DNA of 47,578 nucleotides from contig JALGUJ010000026.1 of assembly GCA_029820945.1 (NCBI GenBank), forward strand, positions 1-47,578, given 5' to 3'. The stretch is from Candidatus Zipacnadia bacterium. GTDB lineage: Bacteria > Armatimonadota > Zipacnadia > Zipacnadales > UBA5352. Both the position numbers and the translations under genes were made by a program. The notes under the pieces were generated by a model. That model was given only the letters and a program-made list of their open reading frames with translations, ran no database searches and was not told the origin of the DNA. Positions 30,963 through 39,271 of this stretch are shown here, piece after piece. Every line of letters begins with the position of its first letter. The stretch's first letter is position 1.

Positions 30963-32360
30963 GTGCCGCAACCCAACATCCTGCTGATCGTCGCCGACGA
31001 CATGGGCTACGGCGACTTCGGCATCTTCAACGAGGGGCTGACGGAAACGCCGGCCCTCGACGCGCTGGCGGGCGAGGGCGAGCTCCTCACCCAGCATTAC
31101 GCCGGCTCGTGCGTCTGCGCGCCGTCGAGGGCGGCGCTGCTGACGGGCCGCTATCCGCACCGCACGGGAGCCATCGATACCCGCGAGGCGCGAGGGACCG
31201 ACCGCCTCGGCCTGTGGGAGACCACGCTCGCGGAGCTGCTGGCGGCCGAGGGCTACGCCACCGGCCTGGTCGGCAAGTGGCACCTCGGGGAGCTGGACGA
31301 GCGCTACCTGCCGCAGGCGCGCGGCTTCGAGGAGGTGTGCGCCTTCCGTGGCGGCTGGCAGGACTACTGGGACTGGTGGCTCGACTACGGCGGCGGCTGG
31401 TTCCGCAAGTCAGATGGGAGCTACCTGACCGACGTGCTCACCGACGAGGCCTGCGGCTTCCTGCGGCGGCATCGCGACGAGCCGTTCCTGCTCTACCTGG
31501 CCTACAACTGCCCGCACACGCCGCTGCAGGCCCCTGAGGAGGACATCGCGCCCTTCCGCGAGCGCGCAAGCGCCCGTGAGGGCGTCAACGACGCGGTCGC
31601 GACCCTCTACGGCATGATCCGGCGCATGGACCGGGGCATCGGGCATGTGCTTGAGACACTGGGCTGGCTGGGCCTCGCCGAGGACACGATCGTGCTGTTC
31701 ACCTCGGACAACGGGCCGCAGTTCGGGAGCGAGCTGGGCAGCATCGAGCGCCACAACTGCGGCTTCGCGGGCCACAAGGGCAACGTCTACGAGGGCGGGA
31801 TCCGCGTGCCCATGCTGGTGCGCTGGCCCGGCGGCCTTGAGCCGGGCCGCTGCGACGAGATCACGCATTTCTGTGACTGGCTCCCGACGCTGCTTGCCGC
31901 AGCCGGCGCGGAGGTCCCGCAGGAACCGCCGCTGGATGGCGCGAACATTCTCCCGGTGCTGCGCGGGGAGGCGGGCGAGGTGCCCGCGCAGCGTTTCTGG
32001 CAGTGGAACCGCTACCGGCCGGTGGTGCACTGCAATGCCGCGATGCGCGATGGCGACTGGAAGCTGGTGCGGCCCGTCATGCGCGAGGCGATGAAGACCA
32101 CGCCGGAGGACCATCAGGACGACCACGACCTGCGCGACAGGCCGGGCTATCTGGGCGAGGTGACCAACCGGACGCCGCCGGGGCGGGACCTGTCCGATGC
32201 GCCGCCGGCACAGCTCTTCAACATCGCTGACGATCCGCGCGAGGAGAATGACCTCGCCGCCGATGAGCCCGAGCGTAGCGCGCGCATGCAGCGGGGGCTT
32301 GAGGCGTGGTTCGAGGAGGTCGAGGCCGAGCGGCTTGCACACGGCGCGCGGCCCGGATAG
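30963..32360 (+). CDS. Sulfatase, cysteine type (arylsulfatase family), no signal peptide
   Basis: 465 aa from GTG 30963. Sulfatase family S1 pattern: NILLIVADDMGYGDFG with the metal-binding Asp pair, CVCAPSRAALLTGRYP where Cys52 of C-A-P-S-R is the residue converted to formylglycine, then GLVGKWHLG and VLFTSDNGPQFG with the second metal site. It hydrolyses sulfate esters of sugars or phenols. The sequence begins directly with the first beta strand, so the enzyme appears to stay in the cytoplasm, unlike most polysaccharide sulfatases. No maturase (anSME or FGE) gene is in the window. It stands in a unit with the small membrane protein and the DUF2225 protein. Confidence 0.92.
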   Translation: MPQPNILLIVADDMGYGDFGIFNEGLTETPALDALAGEGELLTQHYAGSCVCAPSRAALLTGRYPHRTGAIDTREARGTDRLGLWETTLAELLAAEGYATGLVGKWHLGELDERYLPQARGFEEVCAFRGGWQDYWDWWLDYGGGWFRKSDGSYLTDVLTDEACGFLRRHRDEPFLLYLAYNCPHTPLQAPEEDIAPFRERASAREGVNDAVATLYGMIRRMDRGIGHVLETLGWLGLAEDTIVLFTSDNGPQFGSELGSIERHNCGFAGHKGNVYEGGIRVPMLVRWPGGLEPGRCDEITHFCDWLPTLLAAAGAEVPQEPPLDGANILPVLRGEAGEVPAQRFWQWNRYRPVVHCNAAMRDGDWKLVRPVMREAMKTTPEDHQDDHDLRDRPGYLGEVTNRTPPGRDLSDAPPAQLFNIADDPREENDLAADEPERSARMQRGLEAWFEEVEAERLAHGARPG

Positions 32361-32377
32361 CCAGGGAGGAAGATGCC

Positions 32378-33022
32378 ATGACGACGGTGATGGAGCTGGC
32401 GCTTGAGTGCCCCCGGTGTGGCGGGGCGTTCGTGACCAACGCCGTCATGTCATGCGGGAACGCCGGCCAGGACACCGACTTCCGCCCGCACTACTGGGGC
32501 ACGAACCCACTGCCGCACTTTCTGCACCGCTGTCCCTTGTGCCGCTTCGTCGGGTCGCAGGAGGACTTCGAGTTGCATGAGGGCAGCACCGAGGGGCTGC
32601 CGGTGGACGAGGCCGGGCCGGGAGCGGGCCGGTACGCGGACGCCGCGGGGCTGGCCGAGCGGGAGGGCGAGTCCCTGAAGACCGTCGCCGACCTCTACCT
32701 GCGCGCCGGGTGGTGCGCCCGCGTGGCCGGTGACGAGGAGGCCGAGCAGCGCAATATGGGCCGCGCCGCCGCCGCGTTCTCGAGAGCGCTGGAGATCGGC
32801 GAGGTCAGGCAGTCCGACGCGGCCGTCATCACCTACCTCGTGGCCGAACTGCACCGGCGCTGCGGCAGGTTCGGTGACGCCACCGCCTGGTTCGAGCAGG
32901 CCGCCTCGGTACCCGCGGACGAGGAGCGAGCGCACTGGCTGCCCGCGCTCCTCGAGCGGCAGCGGAGACTGGCCGAGGAGGAGGACGACGGGGACGCCGA
33001 GATCCCGGACCAGGACCAGTAA
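32378..33022 (+). CDS. DUF2225 zinc-ribbon/TPR-like protein
   Basis: 214 aa from ATG 32378, which follows GGAGGA by seven bases. N-terminal zinc-ribbon pattern CPRCGGAF ... CGNAGQDTDFRPHYWGTNPLPHF ... CPLCRFVG is the DUF2225 (PF09986) signature, including the DTDxRPxY...NPL core. The C-terminal part is helical and TPR-like (AAAFSRALEIG, ITYLVAELHRRCGRFGDATAWFEQA), usual in the family, which is best known from Firmicutes-like genomes. Function unknown. It follows the sulfatase by 17 bases and is probably cotranscribed. Confidence 0.85.
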   Translation: MTTVMELALECPRCGGAFVTNAVMSCGNAGQDTDFRPHYWGTNPLPHFLHRCPLCRFVGSQEDFELHEGSTEGLPVDEAGPGAGRYADAAGLAEREGESLKTVADLYLRAGWCARVAGDEEAEQRNMGRAAAAFSRALEIGEVRQSDAAVITYLVAELHRRCGRFGDATAWFEQAASVPADEERAHWLPALLERQRRLAEEEDDGDAEIPDQDQ

Positions 33023-33042
33023 GCATGGGGCACGGTCCGCCC

Positions 33043-33061
33043 GGGCGAGTGGCGGAATCGG
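33043..33061 (+). other. 19-base tRNA-Leu 5'-end-like fragment
   Basis: GGGCGAGTGGCGGAATCGG fits the acceptor 5' strand and D-stem start of bacterial tRNA-Leu, but the conserved AGACGC continuation, anticodon arm and 3' acceptor strand CTCGCCC are all absent. It lies in the 68-nt gap between convergent genes. It may be a remnant of an attachment site or chance. Confidence 0.3.
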
Positions 33062-33090
33062 GTGTTGCGAGGCGAGATGCGCGCGCCGCC

Positions 33091-35358
33091 TCACTGCGGC
33101 TCCGGCAGCTCCAGGTCCGACGTCCACCCGCCCGGCTGCAGCAGCTCGTCGAACCACGGACCGGGGCCGTCGTTGATGTGCCGGCGCATGGCCGCGACCT
33201 TTAGCTCGAGCAGGTACCACAGCGGCGCGCGCAGCATGAAGGTCGTCTCGATCCCCGACGTTGCCGGAATAAGCCTGGACGGGCTCTCCCGCAGTAGCTC
33301 GGCGAACTGCTCGGCGTTGGCGATCTCATCCTCGATGGCGGCGCGCAGCCGCCCGACATGCCCGCTGCGCACGGGATACTCGCGATTCTCGGCGAGGCAC
33401 GCGTGGATGGCCTCCTGCACCTGCAGCAGGTTCCGCTCGGTAGTGAGCGCGTGGTTCATGCACCGAACGCGGTCGCGCACATCGCGGCAGGTCTCCGAGA
33501 GCTCAGCGCAGGCATCGAGAGCCTCCACGGCCTGCGCCAGTCTGGGCAGGAGCTGCTCGTCGTAGCGCCCCAGCGCCTCGTGCGCCTCGTCATCTCTCAC
33601 CATGCGCGTCCAGCCCTTGAAGAAGTGATCGAACCACGCCGGGTCGGTCCTCCCGACGGTGAACTCGAACTCCCGGTACCAGCCGTAGTCCTCGTACTCC
33701 AGCAGCGCCTGGTTGGGCACCAGCGGCTTGACGAGCCTGCGCCAGAGCGTCCGGCCGGAGACGAAGGTGACCGTCCAGGCGAGCACCTGGTACTCGCGGA
33801 AGACGCGGTCGCACAGCCGCCAGGCGCTCAGCAGTGCCCGGGCCTGCTCCCCCGAGCCGGTCCACTGCTCGGCGTGGCGCTCGATCAGCTCCTCCACGTC
33901 CAGCGCGCTGCCCTGGCGGACGAAGGCGCGGATGACCTCGTTGTTGATGTAGTTCGGCACGAACACCTCGGTCTGCACGCCGCCGCGCAGGATCAGGTCC
34001 CGGACCTTACCTCGCTGCTGCGCATCGGCAAGCTGGTCGTAGGCCAGGAACGGGAATGGGAAGCCCAGCATCGGCCCCAGCGGCTTCCAGGGGTTGGCGA
34101 TCTCCTCGAGCTGGACCTGCGGCTCGATGCCGTGCGCGCGGATGCGCTCGATGGGCGTCCAGTCGCGCAGCCCCCGCCGCAGGCGCTGCCTGTCGGGCGC
34201 GACGGTGTAGCTGGCGCCGATGTTGTCCGGAAGGGCCTCGCAGATCGCCTCGACCTCCTCGGCGCCGAACCACGACAGACAGATCGTAAGCTGCAGATCG
34301 GGGTTGACGGCGCGCCCGGCGTCGCGCAGCGCGGTCATCAGACTCACGACGCCGTCCTCGACCGGGCGGTGGCGCGCGCCGCGCGGGCCGTTGGGCCCGG
34401 CGTAGAGCCGCTGCGCCCAGGGGAAGCCGGCGCAGCTATCCTGCGACCAGACCGAGAAGAGCCCGAGGTCCGGCAGCTCCTCCATCAGCCGCGCCATCAT
34501 CTGCGCGTAGTGCTCGCGCACCAGCGGGTGGTTGGGGTCGGGCGCGAACTCCGGCTCCGCCGAGTAGTCCGAGCAGTCCACGCGCGCCCCACGCAGCTCC
34601 GGGTACCTGTCGAACAGCCGCTCCGGCCACGCGCGCGGCTCGAAGGCCACGAATCTCGGCGTGAGGCCCCAGTAGCGGGCCAGGTCGGCGGTCTCGCGCA
34701 ACCGCGCGAGGTTCCGCTCCAGCAGCTCGCGCGGGTAGGTCCCGCGCGTCAGGTCCGACTCGACGAACATGTCCAGCGCGGCACAGTAGATCGACCACCA
34801 CGGGTACATGTCCTCGTGCACGCGGCGCTCCCTGACCTGGACGGGCACCACGTCGGCCAGCAGGTTGACCTCCAGCGTCTCCACGCCGATGCGCACCAGG
34901 TCGGCGGCGTGGCGCTCCATGTCGAAGCCGTCGGCCATGCGATGGAAGCCGGCCGACCAGTCGTCGAACTCCACGGCCAGGGACGTGAAGGCGCGCGTGC
35001 GCAGCTCCGGCTCCGGCGGCGGCTCGCGCCGTAGCAGGCGGTCCACCACGTCGAGGGTGGCGCGGGCGGCGGCCAGCGGCGATGAGCCGGTCACCACGCG
35101 CCCCCCGGCGGGGGTGGCGCACATCACCTCCCACGTCCGGTCATCCGGCGCGCGGGCTATGGCCTCCCCCGCGTCCGGGCACATCGCGGCGAACTCGGGC
35201 GGGCCCACGTTCAGCGCCTGCGGGTCCGGCGCCTCCTGGATCGCGACCGCCAGTCCCAGCCGCTGAGCCGCATACTGCGCCGCGGTCATGTGCGGCGGTG
35301 ATGCGTGCGCCGCGACGACGACCAGCTTCGGCAGGCTCTGCGGTGACATCCTCATCAC
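33091..35358 (-). CDS. Hexosaminidase-like/GH-like protein, cytosolic, catalytic family uncertain
   Basis: 755 aa, no signal peptide. The first 110 residues resemble the alpha/beta domain that precedes the catalytic barrel of GH20/GH67-type enzymes (AQYAAQRLGLAVAIQ, GGRVVTGSSPLAAARATLDVVDRLL). A TIM-barrel-like section follows (SLAVEFDDWSAGFH, ETLEVNLLADVV, WWSIYCAALDMF, TPRFVAFEPRAWPE, GLFSVWSQDSCAGFPW) and a helical C-terminal region of about 270 residues. No standard GH motif is complete, so the reaction is unknown; glucuronidase- or hexosaminidase-type activity is possible. GTG start overlaps the preceding stop (GTGA); an ATG follows directly as codon 2. Third enzyme of the GH29 operon. 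Confidence 0.7.
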   Translation of the reverse strand: MMRMSPQSLPKLVVVAAHASPPHMTAAQYAAQRLGLAVAIQEAPDPQALNVGPPEFAAMCPDAGEAIARAPDDRTWEVMCATPAGGRVVTGSSPLAAARATLDVVDRLLRREPPPEPELRTRAFTSLAVEFDDWSAGFHRMADGFDMERHAADLVRIGVETLEVNLLADVVPVQVRERRVHEDMYPWWSIYCAALDMFVESDLTRGTYPRELLERNLARLRETADLARYWGLTPRFVAFEPRAWPERLFDRYPELRGARVDCSDYSAEPEFAPDPNHPLVREHYAQMMARLMEELPDLGLFSVWSQDSCAGFPWAQRLYAGPNGPRGARHRPVEDGVVSLMTALRDAGRAVNPDLQLTICLSWFGAEEVEAICEALPDNIGASYTVAPDRQRLRRGLRDWTPIERIRAHGIEPQVQLEEIANPWKPLGPMLGFPFPFLAYDQLADAQQRGKVRDLILRGGVQTEVFVPNYINNEVIRAFVRQGSALDVEELIERHAEQWTGSGEQARALLSAWRLCDRVFREYQVLAWTVTFVSGRTLWRRLVKPLVPNQALLEYEDYGWYREFEFTVGRTDPAWFDHFFKGWTRMVRDDEAHEALGRYDEQLLPRLAQAVEALDACAELSETCRDVRDRVRCMNHALTTERNLLQVQEAIHACLAENREYPVRSGHVGRLRAAIEDEIANAEQFAELLRESPSRLIPATSGIETTFMLRAPLWYLLELKVAAMRRHINDGPGPWFDELLQPGGWTSDLELPEPQ

Positions 35359-37721
35359 TCCTCGCGTTCGGCCCAGCGTCGGCCGACGTAGAATGGTCGC
35401 GTGCGATATGCGCCCTCAATCCGCGCCGTGATGGCGTTGTCCTCGGGCGAGATCGTGCCGATGACCTCGCGGGTGAGCAGATCGACGACCTCCGCACTCT
35501 CGGCGACCGGCAGCCGCGCCGTGACCTGCGCCGGCCCCATGTGCTCGAACTCGGCCAGCAGCACCAGCATCTCGTCTGCTGAGCGAATCGCCGAGACGTG
35601 GCCGCCCTCCGTCTCGCAGACCGCCCCCTCGACGATCTCAGAGCGGGCGATGATGTCCTCGACCGGCGCGCAGACCCGCGCCGCGTTGGCCTGTGAGAGC
35701 AGATCGCCGGGCGACAGGAACCAGGGGGTGTAGTAGGCCGAGCCGATGGCGCCGCTGAAGAGCGCCTCGAGCGTGGCGTCGAAGAGCATGGGCGGCGGCG
35801 CCTCACCGTCCCAGGTTGCGGTGCCCGGGGAGGTCCACAGGAGCACCGGGACCTCGGCGTTGGACGGCTTGTGCCGGCGCACGATCTCCGCGGCGGCCGG
35901 CGGCCACGCGCCGGCGTAGAACTCGGGGTTGGAGATCTGCGCGCCGTCGGGCCAGAGCTTGTCGAAGTCCAGAACGTTGTGGTAGACCCAGCCCGGCCCG
36001 CACTGGTAGTAGCCGATCTTCGGGTGCGGCAGCCCCATCTCGTCCGCGGCGGCGTTCAGCGCGCCGGCGATGTCGCGCGCCATCTCGGCGAACAGGTCCG
36101 AAGCCAGGTCATTGGGCTCGACGCCGCGCTCGGCGGCGATCGCGCTGCAGCGGGCGCACTCACCCAGCCCGCGACCGGCCGGACCGAAGCACTCCACGTC
36201 GAACAGGACGACCTCCGGCTTGCGGTAGCGGAAGCGCTGGACGAGCCGCTCGATCTCCCTCCGGTAGTACTCCCCCCGGTACGAGAGGCACAGGCTCTTC
36301 CTCGGCGGGTCGGTCTGCATGTACGCCTCGGCGAAGTCCGGCTCGCCGCCCCAGAGGTGCTCCATGATGTGGAAGGGCGAGTCGATCATGCACAGCTTCA
36401 GACCGGCGGTTCGAGCCTGCTCATCGATCCACCGCTGGCCCTCGGCGGCCTCCGGCTTCTCAAGCGCGCCGGGGGTCTCCCATGAGCCGACCGAGGCGTG
36501 CGTGAAGCCCAGGTGCGGGAAGACCTCCGGCTCACCCGGCCAGTTCATCTGCATGCCGAGGCCCGTCCAGCCCAGCGCGAAGAAGAGGTGTTCCAGCGGC
36601 GGCGCCTGCGGGATGGAGATCCCGATCAGCGGGAGCGACTGCCACGGCTGCTCGCCGCCGTCCCACTCGGCGTGGAAGTACATCGGATCGAGTTCGTCGG
36701 AGAATGCCTGCACGTAGAACCAGCGCAGGTAGTGCCGTCCGCCCTCGAGCGTCAGGTCGTACTCGGTGTACGCGCGCCCATCGCGCTCGACCTCGCTGCG
36801 CGCCAGGTCCTCGTCACCGGCCCAGGAAAGCTCGACCGCCTCTGGAACCGCGATCCGGTAGGTCACCGCCCCGGACGCATCCTCGCGCGAGTCGCGCACC
36901 ATGAGGGTGAAGCCGCCCGCGACGTTGGTCGGCACCTGCAGGTAGGGCAGAGGATACAGAAGCTCGACGCCCTCCAGAACCAGCTCGACCTCCTGAGCGG
37001 GATCGAGATCGACCGTCTCCGGATCGTGTTCGCCGGCCATCACCGCGATCTCGTCCATGGCGATGTAGGAGCTGTCGAACCACATCTGCAGCCCGACGTA
37101 GCGACCGCGCGTGCGCAGGTCGCCGAAGTTGAAGCTGTGGGTGTGCGGGTCGCCGGGTGCGAAGGCGCTGTCCGATTCGGGCAGGTCGAAGAGCGTCCCC
37201 TCCTGGTCCGCGTACACGCGCTTCGAGATGCTGTCCACGCGGTGCCAGGTCTCCTCGTCATCGCTCACGTAGACATCGAAGCGGCGGGGGTAGCGTAGCC
37301 CGCCCTGGTAGGAGCCGCCGCCCTGCACGTGCGCCACGACCGCATCGATGGCCTGCACCTCGCCCAGGTCGATGACCACCATCGCGGGCGGCTCACATCC
37401 GCGCCAGCCCACCGCGTCCTTGGAGTACCAGATGTGGTCGCCGCCGCGGATCTGCCCGTCGGTGAGCTGCGTGGCATCGCCCTCGTCGCGCGTCGCGCCG
37501 TAGTTCGGCTCGCGGACGTATCGGTAGGGGCGGCCCAGCGCCAGGTTCTCGCCCACGGTCAGCTCCTCCCAGGTGTCGTCCAGGCTGATCGCCGGCCCGC
37601 GCCGCGGGAAGTCGTTGCGCTCCGGCTCCAGCAGCTCGGCGGGCGGGATCTCGATGATCGGCGCCTGCGCGCTCGCGGCGCAGGTTGCGGCCAGCAGCAA
37701 CATTCCGGTGAAAAGCAGCAT
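35355..37721 (-). CDS. Secreted discoidin (F5/8C-like) plus TIM-barrel GH-like protein
   Basis: 788 aa from ATG 37721, where a signal peptide begins (MLLFTGMLLLAATCAASAQ); the open frame extends 20 codons further upstream without one. Residues about 50-210 are discoidin-like: QLTDGQIRGGDHIWYSKD, AMVVIDLGEVQAIDAVVAHV, YPRRFDVYVSDDEETWHRV. Then come beta-rich segments and a barrel-like part with LKLCMIDSPFHIME, PEVVLFDVECFGPAG and PKIGYYQCGPGWVYHN; Asp/Glu in LFDVECFG are candidate catalytic acids. ECARCSAIAAERG adds a Cys pair. I know no named GH family with this combination. It lies 22 bases after the GH29 gene and overlaps the next gene by four bases. Confidence 0.7.
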   Translation of the reverse strand: MLLFTGMLLLAATCAASAQAPIIEIPPAELLEPERNDFPRRGPAISLDDTWEELTVGENLALGRPYRYVREPNYGATRDEGDATQLTDGQIRGGDHIWYSKDAVGWRGCEPPAMVVIDLGEVQAIDAVVAHVQGGGSYQGGLRYPRRFDVYVSDDEETWHRVDSISKRVYADQEGTLFDLPESDSAFAPGDPHTHSFNFGDLRTRGRYVGLQMWFDSSYIAMDEIAVMAGEHDPETVDLDPAQEVELVLEGVELLYPLPYLQVPTNVAGGFTLMVRDSREDASGAVTYRIAVPEAVELSWAGDEDLARSEVERDGRAYTEYDLTLEGGRHYLRWFYVQAFSDELDPMYFHAEWDGGEQPWQSLPLIGISIPQAPPLEHLFFALGWTGLGMQMNWPGEPEVFPHLGFTHASVGSWETPGALEKPEAAEGQRWIDEQARTAGLKLCMIDSPFHIMEHLWGGEPDFAEAYMQTDPPRKSLCLSYRGEYYRREIERLVQRFRYRKPEVVLFDVECFGPAGRGLGECARCSAIAAERGVEPNDLASDLFAEMARDIAGALNAAADEMGLPHPKIGYYQCGPGWVYHNVLDFDKLWPDGAQISNPEFYAGAWPPAAAEIVRRHKPSNAEVPVLLWTSPGTATWDGEAPPPMLFDATLEALFSGAIGSAYYTPWFLSPGDLLSQANAARVCAPVEDIIARSEIVEGAVCETEGGHVSAIRSADEMLVLLAEFEHMGPAQVTARLPVAESAEVVDLLTREVIGTISPEDNAITARIEGAYRTRPFYVGRRWAEREE

Positions 37722-37743
37722 CGTCGCGCCCCCTCGGCCGTGA

Positions 37744-39051
37744 TCAGCTCCTGATCCAGTCCGCCCAGACGCGCGGGTCATAGGTGCCGGCGTGCAGCCG
37801 GTAGCAGCCCCACTCCAGGGCCTTGGGCTCGCCGTCGAGGTCCAGGGCGATCACGGTGCAGTCGGGGTCGGGCGGCAGCTCGGGCAGCCCGCGCAGGTAC
37901 ACGTGCTCGCCATCGCGCTCGACCCGCACCTCGATGTCCTCCCGGCCGAGGACGCGCGCGCCGCGGATGGCATTCGCGAGACCCGCGAGGTGGAAGGTCT
38001 GCCCCTGCCAGTACTTGACCCACAGGTAGAGCGTCTCGCCTCGTTGCGTCATGTCGCCGAAGACGAGGTGCTCGAAGAGCGCGTTGGCGCCGGTAGTGCC
38101 GTAGATCGCCTCGGCGTTGCATTCGGTGAAGCGGCCCAGGCCGGCGAGCTGCTCCTTCGCGCGCTGGGGGAAGGCGCCGTCGCCCATCGGTCCGAAGTTC
38201 AGCAGCAGGTTCGCGCCCTGCCCCAGCGCCTCGGCCATCAGGTAGACCAGCTCGGCGGTGCTCTTGTAGTGCCCGTCCCACCTGACGTAGCCCCACCAGC
38301 GGTGCTGGTTGATGTCGCACACCTCCCACGGCACATCGACCTCTGAGGCCTGGATGCGCCGCTCGCTGGAGGCGATGTAGCCCGGCCGCTCGTTGCGGTA
38401 GAAGGGGTTGTCGGTATACTGCGGCGGCCGGCCGTGCAGGCGGTCGCCGGTGATCATGGCCTCCGGCTGCAGCTCCCGGATCATGTCATCGATCTCCAGC
38501 GGGCGCCAGTCGTCCTGCAGCGGCCAGCGGCCGTCGAACCACATCAGGTCGATCCGCCCGTAGTTGCTGCACAGCGCCCTGATGTCCTCGTGGACCTTGC
38601 CGATCAGCTCCTCCAGCTCGCCCTCATCGGCGTCCTCCCCCTCGAACATAACGGGGAAGCACCAGTCCTGAAGCGAGTAGTAGATCCCCACGCGCAGGCC
38701 GGCGTCGCGGCAGCCCTCGACGTACTCCGCGATCAGGTCCCGGCCCGGGCCGGTGTTCGGCGCATCGAACTCCCGGCCGGGCGAGTCGAAGAGGCAGTAG
38801 CCGTCGTGGTGCTTGGCTGTAAGCACCATGTAGCGCATCCCGGCGTCGCGGGCCATCCGCGCCCACTCGTGCGCGTCGAAGTTCGGGACGGTGAACTCGT
38901 CCGCCAGCTTCCGATACTCGCTGGGCACGAGGTGCTCGCGGAACATCACCTGCTCCCCGCGGCCCAGCAGCGAGTAGATGCCCCAGTGCAGGAACATGCC
39001 GAACTTGGCCTCGTTGAACCACGCGTAGGGATCACTGCGGTGCTCGGGCAT
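37744..39051 (-). CDS. Alpha-L-fucosidase, GH29 family, no signal peptide
   Basis: 435 aa from ATG 39051 (GAGAGGTG upstream); the frame extends 13 codons further but starts cleanly at MPEHRSDPYAWFNEAKFG. GH29 features: FGMFLHWGIYS (18-27), YMVLTAKHHDGYCLFDSP (74-91), and the nucleophile region IDLMWFDGRW with Asp173. GANLLLNFGPMGDG is the usual substrate-pocket motif. It removes terminal alpha-fucose from glycans. With no export signal it should act on imported oligosaccharides. Second gene of the operon after DUF4838, behind a structured 171-nt intergenic segment. Confidence 0.9.
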   Translation of the reverse strand: MPEHRSDPYAWFNEAKFGMFLHWGIYSLLGRGEQVMFREHLVPSEYRKLADEFTVPNFDAHEWARMARDAGMRYMVLTAKHHDGYCLFDSPGREFDAPNTGPGRDLIAEYVEGCRDAGLRVGIYYSLQDWCFPVMFEGEDADEGELEELIGKVHEDIRALCSNYGRIDLMWFDGRWPLQDDWRPLEIDDMIRELQPEAMITGDRLHGRPPQYTDNPFYRNERPGYIASSERRIQASEVDVPWEVCDINQHRWWGYVRWDGHYKSTAELVYLMAEALGQGANLLLNFGPMGDGAFPQRAKEQLAGLGRFTECNAEAIYGTTGANALFEHLVFGDMTQRGETLYLWVKYWQGQTFHLAGLANAIRGARVLGREDIEVRVERDGEHVYLRGLPELPPDPDCTVIALDLDGEPKALEWGCYRLHAGTYDPRVWADWIRS

Positions 39052-39077
39052 GCCGGTCACCTCTCGCATTCGTGGTC

Positions 39078-39248
39078 GGAGGGGCCGCATGAGAGGCGAT
39101 CCCGAGGGGATCGCAGCGAGGTCGGCCCAACTCGGTCGTGGCCGTGGGTCACGACCTGCGCAAGGGCCGTGTTGGACCGACCCCCTCCGCGCGACTGGCC
39201 GAGCGCGCTGCGCTCATGTGCTGTCGCCCGCCGTCGTGCGGCCCCTCC
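39078..39248 (-). ncRNA. Candidate multi-branched structured RNA in the DUF4838-GH29 spacer
   Basis: The ends GGAGGGGCCGCA (39078-39089) and TGCGGCCCCTCC (39237-39248) pair perfectly over 12 bp. Inside lie three more helices: GCGATCCC/GGGATCGC with a 3-nt loop (39096-39114); GGTCGGCCCAAC/GTTGGACCGACC (39120-39131 with 39171-39182) that encloses GGTCGTG/CACGACC (39134-39156); and GAGCGC/GCGCTC (39201-39215). The single mismatch in the second becomes a G-U wobble only on the minus-strand transcript, the coding direction here. CCCCTCC at 39182-39188 could compete for the closing helix. It starts 24 bases after the DUF4838 stop and ends 27 bases before the GH29 start. No T-tract. It could be a switch, a processing site, or a palindromic mobile element. 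Confidence 0.5.
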
Positions 39249-39271
39249 AACGGCAGACCGCGCGTGGAGTG

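Noticed and set aside
33043..33130. A complete tRNA-Leu gene
   Set aside because: Only the first 19 bases fit; the anticodon arm, T arm and 3' acceptor strand cannot be found.
39078..39248. Simple rho-independent terminator for the DUF4838 gene
   Set aside because: There are four helices, no T-tract, and the structure is closed by a long-range 12-bp stem; termination remains possible but does not explain the whole design.
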